Below, one piece after another: positions 59,720-64,000 of a stretch of 64,000 nt of DNA. Location of the stretch: contig CANGHH010000010.1 of NCBI GenBank assembly GCA_947453725.1, positions 1 through 64,000 on the forward strand, written 5' to 3'. Numbering within the stretch: the stretch's first letter is position 1; every line of letters begins with the position of its first letter. The position numbers and the translations under genes are program-made. The notes beneath the pieces were generated by a model. It was given only the letters and a program-made list of their open reading frames with translations, had not been told where the DNA came from and did not search any database. Origin of the DNA: Betaproteobacteria bacterium. GTDB lineage: Bacteria > Pseudomonadota > Gammaproteobacteria > Burkholderiales > Burkholderiaceae_C.

Positions 59720-61020
59720 GGGGGGTCCTTGTGCAGCCAGGTGGTCCAGAGCAAGCCCGCGGCGGCCAGCTTGAGCACGCAGGGCAAGAGGCAGTAGGCC
59801 AGCGTCAGCGCCTGCAGCGCCGCGCCGTCCCGGCTGCCGGGGGCGTAGCCGAAGGCGCCGAGCAGCGGCAGCGCGATGCCGGCGGCCAGCGCCAGGTTGA
59901 GCTTGGTGGCGAAGTTCCACCAGCCGAAGTAGGCGCCTTCCAGGCGCTGGGCGTGGCCGGCACGCTGGATGACGCCGGCCAGCATGGCGCCGGGCAGCGT
60001 CAGGTCGGCGCCCAGCGCGACACCGCTGGCCACGCAGACGGCGGTGTAAGCCGCCACGTCGCCGGCGCCCAGCAGCGTGGCCCAGGCGAAGGTGGCGACG
60101 GCCAGCGCCATGCCGACCAGCCATGAGCGCGCCAGGCCGAAGCGCACCACCGCCCGCGTCCACAGCGGCATGGACAAGGCGCCAGCGGCGAAATAACTGG
60201 CCAGGAACAGCGGCTCGAAGGCTTGCGCCTGCAGCTTGTCGCGGACGAAGAACAGCACCAGCGTCGCCGGCACCGCGCTGGCCACGCCGTTGACGAGGTA
60301 GATCAGCAGCAGGCGGCGGAATCCCGGTGTGGCCAGCGGCCCGGCCTGGCTGCGTTCGGCGCTGCCTGCGGCCGCTATCGCCGGGGCGGGCGCGCGCCGC
60401 AGCAGCAGCCAGGCCGCGCCCAGCGTCAGCGCGAACACGGCGCTGACGACCGACAAACCGGCCACCGTCGGCAGCACGCTGGCCACCAGCACGCCCAGCA
60501 AGGACTGCCCTTCGCGCCACGACACGATACGCGCCCGCTGCACCTCGTCGCCACCCAGCCGGGCGCCCCAGGCCTGGTGCAGGACCGACAACACGCTGTA
60601 GCTCAGGTAGGTCACGGCCAGCAGCGCCGCGCACCAGACCAGCAGCGCGCCGGCGCCCTGCACCGGCGGGAAGAACAGGCCGTGAAAGCCCAGCGCCAGC
60701 ACCACGGCGGCCAGCGCGGCGGCGGCCAGCACGCGGGCCAGCGACTGCGTGAACCAGCGGTCGACCAGGCGTCCTATCCACGGGTCGGCCACGGCGTCCA
60801 GCAGGCGCGCGCCCAGCAGCAGCGCGCCCAGCGTGGCCAGCGGGATGCCGAAGGTGCTGGCGTAATGGTTGGGCAGCACGACATACAGCGGCAGCGCGAC
60901 AAAGGCCAGCGGCAGGCCCAAAGCGCCATAGCGAAGGCCTTGCAGCCAGCCGCCCTGCCAGGCGGCGGCCGGCGGCCGCACCGGCGCGGCGCTGACGCCA
61001 CCGCGCCGCGCTGCCGTCAT
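59716..61020 (-). CDS. MFS-type (GPH-like) transporter
   Basis: The 434-residue protein has about twelve hydrophobic segments and the GPH/MelB-like start: LRYGALGLPLAFVALPLYVVLPNHY and LLGARLLDAVADPWIGRLVDRW, which carries the Asp-rich loop. Members move sugars or, in this cluster, perhaps lipid-related compounds with cation coupling. The ATG at 61020 overlaps the cyclopropane synthase stop by ATGA. The last residues (LLWTTWLHKDPP) overlap the lipoprotein gene start. Substrate unknown. Confidence 0.87.
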   Translation of the reverse strand: MTAARRGGVSAAPVRPPAAAWQGGWLQGLRYGALGLPLAFVALPLYVVLPNHYASTFGIPLATLGALLLGARLLDAVADPWIGRLVDRWFTQSLARVLAAAALAAVVLALGFHGLFFPPVQGAGALLVWCAALLAVTYLSYSVLSVLHQAWGARLGGDEVQRARIVSWREGQSLLGVLVASVLPTVAGLSVVSAVFALTLGAAWLLLRRAPAPAIAAAGSAERSQAGPLATPGFRRLLLIYLVNGVASAVPATLVLFFVRDKLQAQAFEPLFLASYFAAGALSMPLWTRAVVRFGLARSWLVGMALAVATFAWATLLGAGDVAAYTAVCVASGVALGADLTLPGAMLAGVIQRAGHAQRLEGAYFGWWNFATKLNLALAAGIALPLLGAFGYAPGSRDGAALQALTLAYCLLPCVLKLAAAGLLWTTWLHKDPP

Positions 61021-62255
61021 CCCGGCCGCCGCAGCGTGAACTGCATCACGTTGGTGTTGCCGGTGTCGAAGGCGGCTTCGCAGTAGGCCAGGTAGAACTC
61101 CCAGATGCGCATGAAGCGGGTGTCGAAACCCAGCTTGCGCACCTGCGGATCCTGCTTCAGGAACTGCTGGCGCCAGCGGCGCAGCGTTTCGGCGTAGCAG
61201 CCACCGAAGGCACATTCATTGACCACTTCCAGCCCGGCCTTGGCGGCTTCCGCGCGGAAGGCTTGCGGGCTGGGCAGCAGGCCACCCGGGAAGATGTACT
61301 GCTGGATGAAATCGGTCGACCGCAGGTAGCGCTCGAAGAGGTCGTCGCGGATGGTGATGGTCTGGATGCAGGCGCGGCCGCCGGGCTTGAGCTGGTCGCG
61401 CAGCGAGCCGAAGAAACTGCCCCAGTATTCGCGGCCCACGGCTTCGAACATCTCGATCGAGGCGATGGCGTCGTAGGGCCCGTCCGCGATGTCGCGGTAG
61501 TCCTGCAGGCGCAGGTCGGTGCGCGCGGCCAGGCCGGCGCGATCGACGCGGTCGCGGGCGAATTCGAGTTGCTCGGTGGACAGCGTCACGCCGGTGACGT
61601 GGGCGCCGAACTCACCGGCCGCGCATTCGGCCAGCGCGCCCCAGCCGCAGCCGATTTCCAGCAAGCGCTGGCCGGGCTGCAACTCGCATTCGCGGATCGC
61701 CCGGCGCACCTTCACGGCCTGCGCCTCCGAGGTCGGCTTGCTGAAATCGCCCTCGAACATGGCACTGCTGTAGTTCATCGTCTCGTCGAGCCACAGGCGG
61801 TAGAACGGGTTGCCGATGTCGTAGTGCGCATGGATGTTCTTGCGGCTGCCCTGGCGCGAGTTTCGGTTCAGCAGGTGCTTCAGTCGGTACGCCAGCGAAC
61901 CCCACCAGCTGCCGTAGATCATCGATTCGACGGCCTCGCGGTTGGCGATGAACAGCTTCAGCAGCGCCACCACATCGGGGCTGGTCCAGCCGCCGGCCAT
62001 GAAGCTTTCGGCAAAGCCGATGTCGCCGCTCTTCAGCGCCGCGCCGCAAACGCTCCAGTCGTGCAGGCGGATCGCCGCGTGCGGTTCGCTGTGCTCGCCG
62101 TGGGGACCGTGGCCGCCGAAATGGGCCTGCGAGCCGTCGGGCAGTTGCAGGTCGAGCGAACCCACGCGCAACTGCTGCAGCAGGCGGAAGAGGGCGCGCG
62201 CGGACGCGGGTGCGGTGTCGGGCAGGGCGAACGGGCTGGCGGTGGAGGTGGTCAT
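61017..62255 (-). CDS. cfa: Cyclopropane-fatty-acyl-phospholipid synthase family methyltransferase
   Basis: This 412-residue SAM-dependent enzyme acts on double bonds of membrane phospholipid acyl chains. Seen are SCP2-like N-terminal sequence, IHAHYDIGNPFYRLWLDETMNYSSAMF near 160-185, the SAM site LLEIGCGWGALAE, and GREYWGSFFGSLRDQLKPGG with IQTITI, then DFIQQYIFPGG. Close relatives in oxidative-stress clusters may make furan or branched fatty acids instead of cyclopropanes. The start is the ATG at 62255; 32 bases separate it from the DUF1365 gene. Confidence 0.9.
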   Translation of the reverse strand: MTTSTASPFALPDTAPASARALFRLLQQLRVGSLDLQLPDGSQAHFGGHGPHGEHSEPHAAIRLHDWSVCGAALKSGDIGFAESFMAGGWTSPDVVALLKLFIANREAVESMIYGSWWGSLAYRLKHLLNRNSRQGSRKNIHAHYDIGNPFYRLWLDETMNYSSAMFEGDFSKPTSEAQAVKVRRAIRECELQPGQRLLEIGCGWGALAECAAGEFGAHVTGVTLSTEQLEFARDRVDRAGLAARTDLRLQDYRDIADGPYDAIASIEMFEAVGREYWGSFFGSLRDQLKPGGRACIQTITIRDDLFERYLRSTDFIQQYIFPGGLLPSPQAFRAEAAKAGLEVVNECAFGGCYAETLRRWRQQFLKQDPQVRKLGFDTRFMRIWEFYLAYCEAAFDTGNTNVMQFTLRRPG

Positions 62256-62287
62256 GGACAACTGGCCGGGGGGTGGGGTGACGGTGA

Positions 62288-63064
62288 TCAGCGGGAGACG
62301 AAGGCCGGCGGCGGCGCCGGCTTCGAAACGAAGGGCACCTGCTTTCGCCACAGCAGCAGCGCGTGCCAGTGGATGCGCAGCAGCACGCCCAGCGTCATCA
62401 GCGGCATGCCGAAGAAGGCGGCGCGCACAGCGCGCGGTGTCAGCGGCGCCAGGTGGCCGCTGACGCTGGTCTGCAGCAGTGGTCCCATGGCGTCGTCGTG
62501 GTCGACACGGGCCACGGTGCGGCCGGCCGTGCGCATGAAGCGGAAGCGGTAGCCGCCTTCGATCTGGCAGAACGGCGAGACATGGAAGACCTTGCGCGCG
62601 CGCAGCTCGCGGCCGTAGGCCAGCTCGGGGCCGGCCAGCAGGTAGCAGTGGCGTTCGCCGAAGGTGTTGTTGACCTCGACGACGATGGCCGCCAGCGTGT
62701 CGTCCACCCGGTGGCAGTACCAGAAACTGACCGGCTTGAAGACGTAGCCGAGCACCCGCGGGTAGGTGTGCAGCCAGACCTCGCCCTGCGCGTCGTGGAT
62801 GTCTTCGGCCGTCAGCAGGCCGTCCAGCCAGGCCAGCGCATCGCCGCCGCCTTCACCGTGGTCGCGGTCGTGGAAGCTCAGCAGGCCGCGGCGGTTGCGG
62901 GCCAGCGCGGCGCAGGGCTGGTCGCGCAGCGTGCGCAGCGGCAGCATCAGGAAATACGTCGGGTAGGCGAAGGCGTGGTCGCGCGGGCGCAGACGGTGGT
63001 GGCGCACGACGCCCGTGCCGAGCTGGGCCTGCGCCGGCGCGTTGACGGTGCCGCCTGCGCTCAT
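62288..63064 (-). CDS. DUF1365 protein
   Basis: The 258-residue protein shows the DUF1365 pattern: GVVRHHRLRPRDHAFAYPTYFLMLPL near 18-43, SFHDRDHG, the segment TYPRVLGYVFKPVSFWYCH, then VVEVNNTFGERHCYLL, and KVFHVSPFCQIEGGYRF. The many His, Tyr and Cys residues are conserved in the family. Its function is not established, but it is almost always next to an FAD amine-oxidase-like protein and a cyclopropane synthase. Its ATG overlaps the upstream gene's stop (ATGA). Confidence 0.92.
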   Translation of the reverse strand: MSAGGTVNAPAQAQLGTGVVRHHRLRPRDHAFAYPTYFLMLPLRTLRDQPCAALARNRRGLLSFHDRDHGEGGGDALAWLDGLLTAEDIHDAQGEVWLHTYPRVLGYVFKPVSFWYCHRVDDTLAAIVVEVNNTFGERHCYLLAGPELAYGRELRARKVFHVSPFCQIEGGYRFRFMRTAGRTVARVDHDDAMGPLLQTSVSGHLAPLTPRAVRAAFFGMPLMTLGVLLRIHWHALLLWRKQVPFVSKPAPPPAFVSR

Positions 63065-64000
63065 GCCGCTGCTCGCCCGGCGGCTTCGCCCGACCAGCGT
63101 TCAATCAAGGCCTGGACGACATTCAGACCCGAGGTCAGGCCGTCTTCGTGGAAGCCGTAGCGCGTCCACGCGCCGCAGAACCACAGGCCCGAACGGCCCT
63201 GGATCTCGCCGAGCCGCTGCTGCGCCTGCACCGCCGCCTGGTCGAACACCGGGTGGCTGTAGTCGTAGCTGCCGAGCACAGTGGCCGGGTCGGGCATCAG
63301 GGCCGGGTCGGGGTTCAGCGAGACCACCACCGGCTGCGTCCACGGCAACGGCTGCAGCCGGTTGATCAGGTAGTGCAGGCAGACGGCGGCCTGCTCGCGG
63401 CCGCTGTCGGCGGCGCGGGCGTAGTTCCACGCCGCCCAGGCCAGTCGACGCCTGGGCAGCACGCGGGTGTCGGTGTGCAGCAGCGCGCGGTTCGGGTGGT
63501 AGCGGATGGCGCCCAGGATGCTCTGCTCGGTCGCGCTGGCGTCGGCCAGCAGCGCCAGGCTCTGGTCGCTGTGGCAGGCCAGCACGACCTCGTCGAAGCG
63601 CTCGGCGCCGTGGTCGGTGGCGACCATCACGCCGCCATGCCCGGCGGCGTTACCGGGGCCGGCGGGCAGGCGGCGCACGCTGCGCACCGGGGTGTTCAGG
63701 CGCGCGTCGGGGATGCCCAGCAGCAGCTTGGCGACGTAGTGCTTGGCGCCCCCGCGAACGGTGTGCCACTGCGGCCGGTCGGCGACCTGGATCAGGCCGT
63801 GGTTGTGGCAGAAGCGGATCATCGTGCCGATTGGAAAGCGCAGCATCTGGTCGGTCGGGCAGGACCAGATGCAGCCGACCATCGGCAGGAAATACCAGTC
63901 GCGGAAGGCCGCGTTGAAGCCCTCGCGATCGAGGAAGTCGCCGATCGGCTCGGCCAGTTCGCCGTCTGCGCCGCGCAGCGCGATGGCGGTGGCCAGCTGG
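63061..64000 (-). CDS. FAD-dependent amine-oxidase-like protein, C-terminal part
   Basis: The gene runs off the right edge; the last 313 codons are visible and stay open to base 64000, so the N-terminal dinucleotide-binding motif is not seen. Visible segments include YFLPMVGCIWSCP, HTVRGGAKHYVAKLLLGIPD, VVLACHSDQSLALL, and a C-terminal FAD-contact region GLWFCGAWTRYGFHEDGLTSGLNV. This matches the NAD(P)/FAD-dependent oxidoreductase that heads DUF1365/cyclopropane-synthase clusters. Genes upstream (for example a sigma factor and anti-sigma pair) would be beyond the window. Confidence 0.92.
   Translation of the reverse strand, partial: QLATAIALRGADGELAEPIGDFLDREGFNAAFRDWYFLPMVGCIWSCPTDQMLRFPIGTMIRFCHNHGLIQVADRPQWHTVRGGAKHYVAKLLLGIPDARLNTPVRSVRRLPAGPGNAAGHGGVMVATDHGAERFDEVVLACHSDQSLALLADASATEQSILGAIRYHPNRALLHTDTRVLPRRRLAWAAWNYARAADSGREQAAVCLHYLINRLQPLPWTQPVVVSLNPDPALMPDPATVLGSYDYSHPVFDQAAVQAQQRLGEIQGRSGLWFCGAWTRYGFHEDGLTSGLNVVQALIERWSGEAAGRAAA

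Overview
The window is a gene-dense, GC-rich (roughly 70 percent by eye) stretch of chromosome from a betaproteobacterium, most likely Burkholderiales of the Rubrivivax/Leptothrix/Ideonella type. The supporting signs are the order recA-recX-DUF2889-sucC-sucD-TerC, a type IV pilin near a PglL-type O-oligosaccharyltransferase followed by moaC and an M48 protease, an H1-like/SWIB fusion protein, the lptA-lptB-rpoN block, and codon use dominated by G or C in third positions. No rRNA, tRNA, CRISPR array, prophage or insertion sequence was recognised. No intergenic stretch exceeds about 300 bases. All assignments come from reading the translations and motifs, not from a database search.

Layout. 1-4521: RecA C-terminus, RecX, a DUF2889 protein, succinyl-CoA synthetase (sucCD) and a TerC-family membrane protein. 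4555-7994: a cytoplasmic Ser/Thr kinase, a PP2C phosphatase, a double-FHA protein and a class II cyclic-nucleotide phosphodiesterase. 8090-12541: a sigma-54-type promoter, the major pilin gene, then three toxin-antitoxin-type loci (an orphan addiction-module protein, hicAB, and an RHH/PIN pair on the other strand), then the pilin glycosyltransferase. 12554-23173: moaC, a BepA-like protease, a very large bacterial alpha-2-macroglobulin translationally coupled to penicillin-binding protein 1C, and a small membrane protein. 23363-26206: the H1/SWIB protein and a GMC oxidoreductase with its Tat-exported small subunit. 26413-37354: uvrA, a PAS histidine kinase overlapping a CheB-CheR-PAS fusion, recQ and ssb.

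37363-47164: an N-acetylglucosamine kinase/NagA pair, phosphoglycerate-mutase-like, VOC and Nudix enzymes, malate synthase G with a divergent LysR regulator, an SGNH esterase, a PsiF-repeat protein and a Ser/Thr kinase fused to a cyclic-nucleotide-binding domain. 47324-54796: argS, a SPOR protein, dsbA, then the coupled run lptA-lptB-rpoN-RNA methyltransferase. 54779-57893: an unknown membrane-anchored protein, CorA and a small TonB-like protein. 57915-64000 (running off the right edge): a tightly coupled seven-gene lipid operon (FAD amine-oxidase-like protein, DUF1365, cyclopropane fatty acid synthase, MFS-type transporter, DUF3833 lipoprotein, SDR, SnoaL/NTF2-like protein).

Themes. Two separate Ser/Thr kinases, one cyclic-nucleotide phosphodiesterase and one kinase with a cyclic-nucleotide sensor suggest linked phosphorylation and second-messenger signalling. 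RpoN is encoded here and its best promoter match sits in front of the pilin gene. Several genes (hicA, argS, probably the LysR gene) have a -10-like box only 6 to 8 bases before the start codon and no Shine-Dalgarno sequence, which suggests leaderless or nearly leaderless transcripts. The most locally unusual region is the toxin-antitoxin cluster lying between the pilin gene and its presumed glycosyltransferase.
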